Source of the DNA: DATFYP01 sp035626235
GTDB lineage: Archaea > Thermoproteota > Nitrososphaeria > Nitrososphaerales > Gagatemarchaeaceae
Direction: 5' to 3'
NCBI GenBank assembly: GCA_035626235.1
Contig: DASPOB010000047.1
Coordinates: 1-59,688 of the forward strand
DNA: 59,688 nucleotides
In this document: one piece after another, positions 33,394 through 42,873 of the stretch
Layout: every line of letters begins with the position of its first letter
Numbering within the stretch: position 1 is the stretch's first letter
Notes under the pieces: generated by a model
What the model was told of the DNA's origin: nothing
The model's database searches: none
The model's input: only the letters and a program-made list of their open reading frames with translations
Program-made: the position numbers and the translations under genes

Positions 33394-34518
33394 ATGAGCG
33401 AACCACTCCTGCTGATTCCTGGACCGACGAACCTCTCCAAGAGAGTGCGCGATTCGATGGCTGCGCCTCAGCTTGCCCACACGGGGCGCGAATTCTACGC
33501 GGACTTCACTGAGCTCCTTGGCCTGGCGCGGTACGCGTTCAGGAACGAAAAGGGGTTCCAGTTCGTCTTCACTGGTTCCGGCACTATCGGGATGGAGTCC
33601 TCCGTGGTGAGCATCGTCTCCCACGGCGACAGGACACTTACCTTGAGCACCGGATACTTCGGCCACAGGATGCTCATGCTGAACCAGGTTCATGGCGCGA
33701 AGGCAGATGTGATAGACTATCCCGACGGGAGTCATGCCGACCCGGACGACCTAAGAAGGAAGCTGCAAAAGGCGAAGTACAAGGCCGTCTTCATAACCCA
33801 CGTCGACACGTCGACCTCCGTCATCAACCCGATTGGCGACCTGGTCGAGGAGTGCCAGAAAGCTGGTGTCTTTTCCGTCGTCGATTCCGTATGCGGATTG
33901 GGCGGCATCCCACTCGACTTCGACAAGCTAGGTGCGGACGTGGCGTTCACGGCCTCGCAGAAGGCCCTCGCTGCTCCTCCCGGCGCGGTCTTGGTCGCGA
34001 CCTCCAAGGAAATCCTGGATTACTTCGAAAAGCGGAAGGAACCCATCGAGTCATACTACATGAACCTGTTGAGATGGAAGCCCATCATGGACGATCCGAG
34101 GATATATCTGGCCACCCCGGCCGTGCAGGTGCTTCTGGCTCTGAGGGAGGCCCTGACTGAAGTGAAGGAGGAAGGAATTGAGAAGAGATGGGCGAGACAC
34201 AGGCGTCTAGGCGAGTTGGCCCGGAAGATGGTCTCTGACAATAGGCTCGATTTCGTCGCCGGCGAGGGGCATAGATCCGACACCGTGACTGCCTTCTGGG
34301 TCAAGGAGGGGACGGCCGGGGGGGTCCAGAAGAGGCTTGAGGACGAGTCGGGTATCCTCGTCGCCAGGGGCCTGTACGAGATGCGGGACAAGATGATTCG
34401 CATCGGCCACTTCGGAAACCTCACCGAACCGAAGCTGAAGGAGGCCCTCGGCGCGCTGCAAAGCGTCCTCGTCGAGCTGGGCGCGGCGAAGCCGGGGCGT
34501 TCGACGAAGCGCAAGTGA
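33394..34518 (+). CDS. Class V aminotransferase (serine/alanine-glyoxylate type)
   Basis: A 374-residue PLP enzyme starting with the family opening LLLIPGPTN. PLP contacts are visible in FTGSGTIGMES, the DSVCGLGGIP Asp strand and the Schiff-base Lys in TASQKALAAPPG (about K190). The C-terminal RIGHFGNL matches alanine/serine-glyoxylate and phosphoserine-type relatives in archaea. With the SerB-like phosphatase upstream it may form a serine synthesis or glyoxylate-serine conversion step. ATG 33394 is used; a TATA-like CTTTAATCG precedes by about 33 bp. Confidence 0.88.
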   Translation: MSEPLLLIPGPTNLSKRVRDSMAAPQLAHTGREFYADFTELLGLARYAFRNEKGFQFVFTGSGTIGMESSVVSIVSHGDRTLTLSTGYFGHRMLMLNQVHGAKADVIDYPDGSHADPDDLRRKLQKAKYKAVFITHVDTSTSVINPIGDLVEECQKAGVFSVVDSVCGLGGIPLDFDKLGADVAFTASQKALAAPPGAVLVATSKEILDYFEKRKEPIESYYMNLLRWKPIMDDPRIYLATPAVQVLLALREALTEVKEEGIEKRWARHRRLGELARKMVSDNRLDFVAGEGHRSDTVTAFWVKEGTAGGVQKRLEDESGILVARGLYEMRDKMIRIGHFGNLTEPKLKEALGALQSVLVELGAAKPGRSTKRK

Positions 34519-34585
34519 GATACGTCACAAGCGAGAGGATTCGGGGCAACGCATAAATCGCTGCCTCAGGGCGTGCCAAAACGTC

Positions 34586-36622
34586 ATGTCTGCGACAGGG
34601 GACCTCACGGAGTCCGAAATTGCTGTACACTGGAAGGAAGAGCCACTCATACCACCGCCGGCGAAGTTCGTGGCCCAGGCCAACATGGCCGACAAGGACA
34701 TCCTGAAGAAGTTCGGGGAGGAGAACTTCCCCGACTGCTATGAGGAATACGCCAACCTGTTGTCCTGGGACAAGAGGTGGGACAAGGTCCTTGACTCGAG
34801 CAATCCGCCGTTCTGGAAGTGGTTTGTCGGAGGGAAGCTCAACGTGTCGTACAACTGCGTGGACAGGCACCTGCAGAAGTACGGGAACAAGGCAGCCATC
34901 ATCTTCGTAGGCGAGCCGGAGGAGGAGCCCCATGAAGCCATCACCTACAGGGAGCTCTACGCGAGGGTGAACGAGTTCGCCCTGGTTTTGAGGGACACCA
35001 TGGGACTGAAGAAAGGGGACAGGCTGACCTTCCACCTCCCGATGATCCCCCAGCTCCCGATCTCGATGCTCGCGGCAGCGAGGCTCGGCATCATTCACAA
35101 TGAGGTGTTCGGCGGGTTCAGCGCCAAGGCGTGCGCCGACAGGGTGCAGGACTCGGGGAGCCACGTCCTGGTGACCTGCGACGGCTATTACCGCAACGGC
35201 CAGTGGATCGACAAGAAGAAGGACGCCGACCTGACCGTCGAGGAAGCCGCCAAGATGGGGGTAAAGATTGACAAGATTCTGGTCTGGAGGCGCCATCCGG
35301 GGAAGTATCTCTCGAGCGCCCCCATGGTCGAGGGGAGGGACTTCTTTGTAGACGAGCTTCTGAAGAAGTACGTGGGAAAGAGGGTGGCCCCGGTCTCGAT
35401 GGACGCCGAAGACCCTCTCTTCCTGATGTACACGAGCGGGTCGACGGGCCGCCCGAAGGGAGTACAGCACAGGACGGGCGGCTACCTTGCATACGTGGCG
35501 GGGACTTCGAAGTACGTCCAAGACATCCACCCCGAAGACGTTTACTGGTGTATGGCTGACATAGGTTGGATCACGGGCCACTCCTACATAGTGTACGGCC
35601 CGCTCGCCATCGGAGGGACCAGCGTACTTTACGAAGGGGTTCCGCTCTACCCTGACGTGGCAAGGCTCTGGAGGATTGCCGAGAGGCTCAACGTCAACAT
35701 CTTCCACACGGCACCCACGACCATCCGCATGCTCAGAAAGGCCGACCCGGAGGAGCCGATGAAACACGACCACCACTTCAAGGCCATGACGACTGTGGGG
35801 GAGCCCATCGAGCCGGACGTCTGGAGATGGTACCACGACGTAGTGGGGAAGGGCGAAGCAGTCATCACCGACACCTGGTGGCAGACCGAGACGGGGGGTT
35901 TCGTCTGCAGCACCGTTCCGGCTGTCTCTCCGATGAAGCCGGGGAGCGCAGGGCCGGGGATGCCTGGGATATACCCCGTAATCCTCGACGAGGAAGGGCA
36001 CGAAATCAAGGCCGGCGAGAGCAAGGCGGGCAACATCTGCATCAGGAACCCATGGCCCGGAATCATGCAGACCGTCTGGGGGAACCCGGACAGGTTCATA
36101 CAGCTGTACTACGCCAAGTACTGCAGGAACAAGGACAGCAGGGACTGGCACGACTGGCCATACTACGCTGGCGACGGCGCCGTGCAGGCGGCAGACGGCT
36201 ACTTCCGCATCCTGGGGAGGGTGGACGACGTCATCAAGGTCGCCGGTCACAGGCTGGGGACGAAGGAGATAGAGAATGCGGTTCTCACGACCCCCGAGGT
36301 CGCCGAGGCCGCCGCCATCCCTTTGGTTGACCAGCTGAGGGGCCACGTGCCCGTGATCTACGTCTCCCTCAAGCCCGGCTTCGCGCCCAGCAAGGACCTA
36401 GAAGAGAAGATCAAGAACACCGTTGCGAAGGAGCTGGGGCCGATTGCCAAACCGAAGGCGGTGTACATCGCCCCTGACCTTCCGAAGACCAGGTCCGGCA
36501 AGATCATGCGGAGGATTCTGACGTCCATCTCCAACAACATGGACTACGGCGATGTCAGCACACTGGCCAACGCAGACGTGGTCGAGACCCTGCGCAAGAT
36601 GGTGCAGGAGCAGCAAAAATAA
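34586..36622 (+). CDS. acs: Acetyl-CoA synthetase, AMP-forming
   Basis: Activates acetate with ATP and CoA through acetyl-AMP. The 678-residue protein has the adenylation core YTSGSTGRPKGVQH (about 278), TWWQTETGG (about 430), the GDGAVQAADGYFRILGR hinge and the terminal SGKIMRR with the catalytic lysine (about 639), the residue that Pat-type acetyltransferases modify in other organisms. Long N-terminal domain as in true Acs. A TATA-like GCATAAATCG lies about 30 bp upstream. The acetate transporter gene converges from the other side 18 bp away. Confidence 0.96.
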   Translation: MSATGDLTESEIAVHWKEEPLIPPPAKFVAQANMADKDILKKFGEENFPDCYEEYANLLSWDKRWDKVLDSSNPPFWKWFVGGKLNVSYNCVDRHLQKYGNKAAIIFVGEPEEEPHEAITYRELYARVNEFALVLRDTMGLKKGDRLTFHLPMIPQLPISMLAAARLGIIHNEVFGGFSAKACADRVQDSGSHVLVTCDGYYRNGQWIDKKKDADLTVEEAAKMGVKIDKILVWRRHPGKYLSSAPMVEGRDFFVDELLKKYVGKRVAPVSMDAEDPLFLMYTSGSTGRPKGVQHRTGGYLAYVAGTSKYVQDIHPEDVYWCMADIGWITGHSYIVYGPLAIGGTSVLYEGVPLYPDVARLWRIAERLNVNIFHTAPTTIRMLRKADPEEPMKHDHHFKAMTTVGEPIEPDVWRWYHDVVGKGEAVITDTWWQTETGGFVCSTVPAVSPMKPGSAGPGMPGIYPVILDEEGHEIKAGESKAGNICIRNPWPGIMQTVWGNPDRFIQLYYAKYCRNKDSRDWHDWPYYAGDGAVQAADGYFRILGRVDDVIKVAGHRLGTKEIENAVLTTPEVAEAAAIPLVDQLRGHVPVIYVSLKPGFAPSKDLEEKIKNTVAKELGPIAKPKAVYIAPDLPKTRSGKIMRRILTSISNNMDYGDVSTLANADVVETLRKMVQEQQK

Positions 36623-36639
36623 CGGGAAGCCTCTTCGGC

Positions 36640-37212
36640 TTAGCTAGTCTTCCTGGGAAAGATCGGCAGCACAGTCCTGCCGTAGACCTCGTTCAGGACA
36701 ATCGCGATGCCGGTGTACATCGCGATGAGGCCGCAGATGATTCCTTCGTAGCCCGCAATCTGACCCGCGTTGAGTGCCAGCAGGAAGAAGAGGATGAAGA
36801 GCGTGCCGAAGACCGCCATGTGTGCCACGCTGATTCGCAGGGTCCCGATGAACATGAGTAGGGTGAACACCCCCCACATGAATAGGTACGCTTGCAGCGA
36901 GGCCGGGCTAGGTCCCGCGCCGAGGCCGACCTTTGGAAGCATAAGGAGGAAGGCGAAGGACTCCCAGAATAGCCCGTATGATAGGAATGCCATGGTGCCG
37001 AAGGTGTTTCCCTTCCTGAACTCCAGTGCGCCCGCGATGATTTGCGCCAGGCCTCCGTAGAAGATGCCCATTGCGAGGACCACCGTGTCTACTGGGTAGA
37101 AGCCGGCGTTGGCGAGGTTCAGCAGCACCGTGGTCATGCCGAATGCCATAAGGCCGAGAGGGGCTGGGTTTGCTAGAGTGACGTCTGTTTTCATCGGCTC
37201 AGTGTGAGCCAT
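36640..37212 (-). CDS. SatP/GPR1-FUN34-YaaH family acetate transporter
   Basis: A 190-residue six-span membrane protein. The N-terminal family signature NPAPLGLMAFGMTTVLLNLANAG occurs near residue 10 (shown as NPAPLGLMAFGMTT). Family members carry acetate or succinate with protons. It faces the acs gene, so uptake and activation of acetate are probably linked. Start ATG about 27 bp after a TATA-like CTTAAGC, likely leaderless. Confidence 0.92.
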   Translation of the reverse strand: MAHTEPMKTDVTLANPAPLGLMAFGMTTVLLNLANAGFYPVDTVVLAMGIFYGGLAQIIAGALEFRKGNTFGTMAFLSYGLFWESFAFLLMLPKVGLGAGPSPASLQAYLFMWGVFTLLMFIGTLRISVAHMAVFGTLFILFFLLALNAGQIAGYEGIICGLIAMYTGIAIVLNEVYGRTVLPIFPRKTS

Positions 37213-37347
37213 TTGGGCGTGCCCTCGGTGGAGCCGCTTAAGACTCGTTTCCCTAAGTGGACTGGTTTGAGTCCGCGCGCATTTGGAATGAAAATCAAAT
37301 CTCTCTCAATACGCTTTTAACCACTTAACGGGTGGACGCCAATTCGT

Positions 37348-37420
37348 AGCCCGGTCGTCTAGTGGTCAAGGATGGGGGCCTCTGGAGCCTTCGACCTAGG
37401 TTCGAATCCTAGCCGGGCTA
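37348..37420 (+). tRNA. tRNA-Gln (anticodon CTG)
   Basis: A 73 nt tRNA with AGCCCGG/CCGGGCT acceptor, anticodon loop CTCTGGA giving anticodon CTG, T-arm CTAGG-TTCGAAT-CCTAG and discriminator A. Two G-U pairs sit at the top of the anticodon stem. No CCA is encoded. A TATA-like GCTTTTAACC near 37316 is about 32 bp upstream. No intron. Confidence 0.95.
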
Positions 37421-37575
37421 ACCTTCATCGCTCGGAATGAACCCCGATTGGCCAGGAGGGCTTGATTGGACCTGTTTCCGAGTCCTCTAACCGAAATCAG
37501 TCTTTCTCAGTCCGTTTCGTCGATTCCCGCAAACTGTTTTATCACCAGACTGACATGTTCATGCACGGGACCCTA

Positions 37576-39507
37576 ATGTCTGAAGGTGATCGCAGACTCG
37601 CTGCGATAATGTACACGGACATCGTGGGATTTACGGCCCTGACCCAGTCCGACGAAACGCAGACCCTGGCCGTCCTGGAGAGGCACAACAGGCTGCTACG
37701 CCCAATCTTCCCGAGGTACCACGGCAGAGAGGTCAAGTCCATCGGGGACTCCTTCCTGGTGGAATTCGAAAGCGCCCTCGACGCGACCAACTGCGCAATC
37801 GAGGCCCAGAGGTTCCTACATGACTACAACATATCCTCTCGGGACGAGTGGAGGATCACCCTGAGGATAGGGATACACCTGGGGGACGTCGTCCGCTCGG
37901 GGAGCGACATCCTCGGGGACGCAGTGAACATCGCATCAAGGCTGCAACCGCTTGCGGAGCCGGAGGGGGTCTGCATCTCCCAGCAGGTCTACGACCAGGT
38001 GAGGAACAAGGTGCCTCAGGCGTTGGTGAAACTCGAGCCACACGATCTCAAGGGGGTGAGGTTCCAGGTGGACGTCTACAAGGTGGTGATGCCCTGGGAG
38101 CAGGCCGCTGCCGTCGAGGTACCAACGTTTGCGACCAACAGAATTGCAATCCTTCCATTCACCAGCTTTAGCCCCGACCCCAACGATACGTTCTTCGCGG
38201 ACGGTGTCACAGATGAAATCATCTCTGCGGTCGCGGGGATCAGCGGACTGAGCGTTATCTCCAGGACATCCGTTATGGGGTATAAGGGGACAACAAAGAA
38301 GGTCGAGGAAATCGGAAGAGAACTCAAGGTCGGTTCAGTCTTGGAGGGGAGCTTCAAGAAGGCAGGGAACAGGATTCGGGTGACCACGCAGCTGATCAAC
38401 GTGGCAGAAGACAAGCACCTCTGGGCACAGAACTACGACAGGAACCTCGACGATGTGTTCGAGGTCCAGAGTGACGTGGCAAAGCAGGTGGCGGAAGCCC
38501 TCAGAGTCAAGATTCTAGCTCCAGAGAAAGAACGCATCGAGAAGAAACCTACTGAGAGCACTGCTGCCTACACCTACTACCTAAGGGGAAGGAGCATCTG
38601 GAACAGGCGGGGCTTGGAGAACATGAAGAAGGCTATGGAGTACTTCGAGCTTGCCGTTAAGGAGGACCCGGGCTTCGCACTCGGCTACGTCGGGCAGGCG
38701 GACTGTGCAATCTTGCTTCGAAACACTCACGACATCGATCGGGAAGAGAACCTAGTTAAGTCCAAGACGATGCTTGAGAGAGCCCTGCAGCTCGACCCCG
38801 CTCTGGCTGAAGCGCACACCACGTTGGGGATGGTCTACCTGTCTGATTACAACATTCGCAGGGCCGAGGGGGAGTTCAGGAGGGCAATCGAGCTTAAGCC
38901 GAGCTACGCTACCGCCCATCAATGGTACTACCACCTCTTGACCGATAAGTTGGAGTGGGACGAGGCCCTGAAGGAGATAGAGAAGGCCGTCGAGCTCGAC
39001 CCCTTATCGGCGATACTACTCAACAACCTTGGGGGTTATTACTATCAAAGAAGAGACTTCAACACGGCCGCTGAGAAGTGGAGGATCGTAGTGGACCTTG
39101 GAACTGAGTGGGGTCATTGGTGGCTAGGCCTGGTCTATGGACAATTGAAGCTGTACGACGAGATGGAAAAGGAGTTCGAAATCGATGCAAGACATTACGA
39201 GCACGAGATTCCCGGCGTCAGGACGACCAACAAAGCCTACAAGGCTTACTTCAAGGGCGACAAAGAGACCGTCAGGAAGCTCTTACCCGAACTCGAGGTC
39301 CATCCCAAGGAGACCGGCATGAATGCGATTAGTATAGCGAGCCTCCATTTCTTCTTGGGCGACGTCGACAAAGGCTTCGAGTGGCTCGAAAGAGCATACT
39401 CCAGGAAAGAGAGCGACCTCATGAGCATTCAACATGACCTGAGTCTGGACAGCTTCCGCGCGGATCCCAGGTACCTCGACCTCCTGAAGAGGCTCGGGCT
39501 GGATTGA
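37576..39507 (+). CDS. Class III nucleotidyl cyclase with TolB-like domain and TPR repeats
   Basis: A 643-residue soluble protein. Residues 1-175 are a class III cyclase with metal Asps D15 (YTDIVGFT) and D58 (KSIGD), substrate Lys K54, and N118/R122 (GDAVNIASR), so it looks active, probably making cAMP. Residues about 190-345 are a TolB-like domain (RIAILPFTSFSPDPND, EGSFKKAGNRIRV). The rest is TPR repeats. No membrane segment. A TATA element CTGTTTTATC near 37539 favours the ATG at 37576 over two upstream ATGs. The stop overlaps the start of the next cyclase by four bases. The architecture is common in soil bacteria and rare in archaea. Confidence 0.88.
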   Translation: MSEGDRRLAAIMYTDIVGFTALTQSDETQTLAVLERHNRLLRPIFPRYHGREVKSIGDSFLVEFESALDATNCAIEAQRFLHDYNISSRDEWRITLRIGIHLGDVVRSGSDILGDAVNIASRLQPLAEPEGVCISQQVYDQVRNKVPQALVKLEPHDLKGVRFQVDVYKVVMPWEQAAAVEVPTFATNRIAILPFTSFSPDPNDTFFADGVTDEIISAVAGISGLSVISRTSVMGYKGTTKKVEEIGRELKVGSVLEGSFKKAGNRIRVTTQLINVAEDKHLWAQNYDRNLDDVFEVQSDVAKQVAEALRVKILAPEKERIEKKPTESTAAYTYYLRGRSIWNRRGLENMKKAMEYFELAVKEDPGFALGYVGQADCAILLRNTHDIDREENLVKSKTMLERALQLDPALAEAHTTLGMVYLSDYNIRRAEGEFRRAIELKPSYATAHQWYYHLLTDKLEWDEALKEIEKAVELDPLSAILLNNLGGYYYQRRDFNTAAEKWRIVVDLGTEWGHWWLGLVYGQLKLYDEMEKEFEIDARHYEHEIPGVRTTNKAYKAYFKGDKETVRKLLPELEVHPKETGMNAISIASLHFFLGDVDKGFEWLERAYSRKESDLMSIQHDLSLDSFRADPRYLDLLKRLGLD

Positions 39508-41456
39508 CATCAGCAGAAGGAGAACGAAGGCTTGCCGCAGTCATGTATACTGACATGGTGGGCTATACGGCACTTGGGCAGAGGAACGAGACCCTGTCTC
39601 TTGCTCTCGTCGAAGAACAGAGGAAGCTAATCAGACCAATCCTCGCACGACACGACGGCAGGGAGGTCAAGACGATGGGAGACGCCTTCCTGGTCGAGTT
39701 CCCAAATGCTACCGATTCCATAAGGTGCGCATACGACATCCAGAGGGCGATAAGAGAGTTCAATCTCGCACTTGTCTCTGACAAGAGAATCCACTTGAGG
39801 ATAGGTATCCACCTTGGAGAAGTAGTGGAATCCCAAGGCGACATCTCCGGCGACGCGGTGAATGTGGCGTCGAGGATATACCCACTGGCAGAGGACGGTG
39901 GTGTCTGTCTCACCCGGCATGTATACGACCAAGTCTCTAACAAGACAGAGCTGAAGATGGCCAGCATCGGCGTAAGGCCTCTGAAGAACGTGAACACGCC
40001 CATCGAGGTCTACAAGATGGAGATGCCTTGGGAACAACCGGTTCCGTCCAAGGAAGCTGTGGCCCTTCCCCGCGACAGACTAGCCATCCTGCCCTTCGCC
40101 AACATGAGCCCGGACCCGAACGACGAATACTTCGCAGACGGCATCACAGACGAGATAATCACGACGGCTTCGGGTATCAGCGGTCTTCAAGTCATTTCGA
40201 GGACGTCCGTCATGCGCTATAAGAAGACGGACAAGGGAGTGAAAGAGATAGGCCGCGAACTCGAAGTCGGATCGGTCCTTGAGGGGAGTTTCAAGAAGTC
40301 CGGAAACCGGATACGGGTCACAGCGCAACTCATCGACGTGGCGGGGGATAGGCATCTGTGGGCGCAGAACTACGACAGGGACCTTGACGACGTGTTCGAA
40401 GTTCAGAGCGGCGTGGCAAAGCAAGTGGCAGAAGCTCTCAGAGTCAAGATACTGTCTCCTGAGCTGGAGCGACTCGAGAAGAAGCCGACTGAAAGTACGG
40501 CGGCCTACACTCTCTACCTGAAGGGGGTGTACATGTGGGGAAAAAGAACAGGCGAAAGACCCGTCGAGGCAGTGAAGGAGGCAGCCCAGTGCTTCGAGCG
40601 GGCCATCGGAGAGGACCCTGAGTTCGCTCTAGCGTGTGCAGGACTTGCCTACTGCTCGAACAAGTTCCACGAGTTCGGAATCGGAATAGGCGCCAACGCC
40701 GAGAAGGCCAAAAGGATGAGCGCGAGGGCCTTAGAGCTCGACCCTGGGCTCGCAGAAGCTCACAGCGCTTACGGGACGGCGTTGATGTACAGTTACGACA
40801 TCAGCGGGGCGGAAGACGAGTTCAGGAAGGCGATTCAATCCAAGCCGAGCGATACGAGCGCTCACAATGGGTATTACTGGATCCTGTCATTTCGACACAG
40901 GTGGGACGAAGCCCTCGAACACATAGAGACGGCAGTGGGACTCGACCCCCTCTCGCCACTACTCGCCATGAATCACGCGGCGTTCTATTACTACAGAGGA
41001 GACTACTCCAAGGCGCTCGAGCTGTACCAGCGTTCCGTCGATTTGGGGGGAAGTACTGCGCGAGCAAGCGTCGCTTCCACCTATGGGAGGATGAGGAGAT
41101 TCGAGGAAATGACGCGCGAGTACGAGGCATGGGTTGATCTACGCAGAGGGTCCTTGCCCCTTGCAGAGGAGTATGCTCGCCTGAATGTCGCGCGTTTTCG
41201 CAACGATAATGAGGCGTTCAGAAAACTCCTTCGTGGGATCGAGAGCCATTTCGGGGAGGAAAACGGCCCAGCCGGGTACGAGATAGCTTCGGACTACTTC
41301 TATCTGGGCGAGAAAGACAAGGGGTTCGAATGGCTGGAACACTCCTATTCAAGAAGGGAACACATCCTCCTTTGGATCACGATCCACCCAGATCTTGGCG
41401 GCGTCCGTACCGACCCCCGCTATCTCGACCTTCTGAAGAGGCTCGGACTTGGCTAG
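39504..41456 (+). CDS. Second class III cyclase + TolB-like + TPR protein, tandem to the first
   Basis: A 650-residue paralogue of the preceding gene with the same order of domains. Catalytic D17 (YTDMVGYT) and D60 (VKTMGDAFLVEF) and the GDAVNVASR Asn/Arg are intact. The TolB-like domain has RLAILPFANMSPDPNDEYF. Its TTG start overlaps the upstream stop (TTGA), so both are translated from one message. TPR sequences differ from the first protein, which suggests different partners for similar cyclases. Confidence 0.86.
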   Translation: MTSAEGERRLAAVMYTDMVGYTALGQRNETLSLALVEEQRKLIRPILARHDGREVKTMGDAFLVEFPNATDSIRCAYDIQRAIREFNLALVSDKRIHLRIGIHLGEVVESQGDISGDAVNVASRIYPLAEDGGVCLTRHVYDQVSNKTELKMASIGVRPLKNVNTPIEVYKMEMPWEQPVPSKEAVALPRDRLAILPFANMSPDPNDEYFADGITDEIITTASGISGLQVISRTSVMRYKKTDKGVKEIGRELEVGSVLEGSFKKSGNRIRVTAQLIDVAGDRHLWAQNYDRDLDDVFEVQSGVAKQVAEALRVKILSPELERLEKKPTESTAAYTLYLKGVYMWGKRTGERPVEAVKEAAQCFERAIGEDPEFALACAGLAYCSNKFHEFGIGIGANAEKAKRMSARALELDPGLAEAHSAYGTALMYSYDISGAEDEFRKAIQSKPSDTSAHNGYYWILSFRHRWDEALEHIETAVGLDPLSPLLAMNHAAFYYYRGDYSKALELYQRSVDLGGSTARASVASTYGRMRRFEEMTREYEAWVDLRRGSLPLAEEYARLNVARFRNDNEAFRKLLRGIESHFGEENGPAGYEIASDYFYLGEKDKGFEWLEHSYSRREHILLWITIHPDLGGVRTDPRYLDLLKRLGLG

Positions 41457-41597
41457 GGCAGGTTTCGCGAGATAACTTGTGCAGGCTGTGCCACCGAGTA
41501 GAGGCCCCATTCTATGTTTCAGCGGATAGAAGCTTGTGCCGAGTCCCCACCGACCAGCAGAGCGCAAGCGGGGTTTGCTGCTCTGACGCTTGAACGC

Positions 41598-42011
41598 CTA
41601 ACCTGGATGCTTCTTGTTCTTCAGATTCAGAGCAACGGCCGCTCGAATGAGGTCCTTCAGCGCCGCTTCGTTGACCTCGTCACCCTGATGAAGATCGATG
41701 GCGCGCCTGACGTTCCCGTCCTGGGTGAAAATGCGAGAGGGATCCTCTAGCGAAGCCCCCTTGAAGAAAGTGAGCTTGACCGCATTCTTGTAAGTCTCCC
41801 CGGTGCAGATGCCGCCGTCGTGGTACCAGACCGGGATTCCGGGGTTCGTGGGCTTCGCCCACTTCCACTCTTCGACGACCTCCGGGTCCGACTCCTTGAT
41901 GAGCCGGCGCACTTTGGCCAGTGTGTCTCCTCGCCAGTCATTCAACTCCTTGATCCGCAGGCTAATGAGTTCCGATGCGCTCTCTCCCTGCTTGGGGGCT
42001 GGCTTCTTCAT
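41598..42011 (-). CDS. DUF1801-family protein
   Basis: A 137-residue protein with the DUF1801 (YdhG-like) pattern: N-terminal helix, ESDPEVVEEWKWAKPTNPGIPVWY (in part EVVEEWKWAKP), VKLTFFKGASLEDPS and a C-terminal DEVNEAALKDLIRAAV. Function of the family is not known. No signal peptide. It and the next gene are minus-strand singlets between the cyclase pair and amt. Confidence 0.75.
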   Translation of the reverse strand: MKKPAPKQGESASELISLRIKELNDWRGDTLAKVRRLIKESDPEVVEEWKWAKPTNPGIPVWYHDGGICTGETYKNAVKLTFFKGASLEDPSRIFTQDGNVRRAIDLHQGDEVNEAALKDLIRAAVALNLKNKKHPG

Positions 42012-42040
42012 GCATCTCCCTCTGTTGGGCTGCCGTTTGT

Positions 42041-42445
42041 CTAACGTTGGGGGCCTATCCTGGCTAGCCGGTTGACTGAGAACCGGTTGCCGTCTGGATC
42101 CTCGAATGTCGCCGATACCCCCCAGGTGTACTCCTGCGGTTCCTGCGTGAACCGAACTCCGCGAGCTTTCAGCTCGGCGGAGAATTTGCGAACGTCTTCG
42201 ACCTGCATCACTATCGGGGGATAGGTCCCTGACTTCGACTGGGAAGACGAGCCGGTCGGGTCTGGCGACCCCTCCTGCCAGAGGGCCAGTTCCAGTTCTT
42301 GCCCCTTGGGGCCGACCGTGACATACCTGTACCCGCCATTCGTGTAGTCTGTCTTCTTCTCGAACCCCACCTTCTCCGTGAAGAACTCCAGCGCATCTGC
42401 CTTGTTCTTAACAATCAGCGCAATCGCAGTGATTTTGGCATCCAT
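42041..42445 (-). CDS. VOC/glyoxalase-family protein
   Basis: A 134-residue vicinal-oxygen-chelate protein with two beta-alpha-beta-beta-beta modules. The first has the ALEFFTEKVGFEKK helix-strand and the second ATFEDPDGNRFSV, the typical metal-side motif. Substrate unknown. ATG 42445 is used because a TATA-like element near 42473 lies 28 bp upstream; another ATG at 42457 is closer. Confidence 0.8.
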   Translation of the reverse strand: MDAKITAIALIVKNKADALEFFTEKVGFEKKTDYTNGGYRYVTVGPKGQELELALWQEGSPDPTGSSSQSKSGTYPPIVMQVEDVRKFSAELKARGVRFTQEPQEYTWGVSATFEDPDGNRFSVNRLARIGPQR

Positions 42446-42457
42446 CGGAGCGCGCAA

Positions 42458-42873
42458 GGAATCGCGTGCATTTGAACCCTAACCCAAACGATTCAGGCAA
42501 GGGTGAAGCGACGGTCAAATAGGAACCTGAATGCACTGCACGCCGCAACCAGACGGACGAACTCGGCCTGAAGGTCGCAGTTTCCACGCGAAGAGTCTTG
42601 ATCAGAGGGGGAGCTACGAGGGGAGCCCCTGGATGGGTCCGCATCCGCTACAACCATACGGATTAGGTGCAAGGCTTAGATACCATCCTGGACGCGCGTC
42701 CAGCCAACTGGCGAGGCCACGGTGACACCGACGATGAAAATTGGACGATTGTTCGTCCCTCAGAATGGGACCTGCGCTGGAACCTTGGCAGTCGGAACCG
42801 ATTGCGGGGAGTCAGGAGGGCGGGCGCCTGCCACGAGTGATCGACGCTTGCCTTCTTCTGGAGGTGGACCTTC
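42458..42873 (+). promoter_or_regulatory. Long structured leader/promoter region of amt
   Basis: This 416 bp gap has no convincing protein gene. A TATA-like GGCTTAGATACC (42673-42684) would start transcription near 42705, leaving a leader of about 170 nt before the GTG, unlike the leaderless neighbours. It contains a perfect 16 bp palindrome CTGGACGCGCGTCCAG (42688-42703) at the start site, a hairpin GGACGA-TTGT-TCGTCC (42743-42758) and a GGAGGTG ribosome site before the start. Operator and RNA roles are both possible. Confidence 0.45.
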
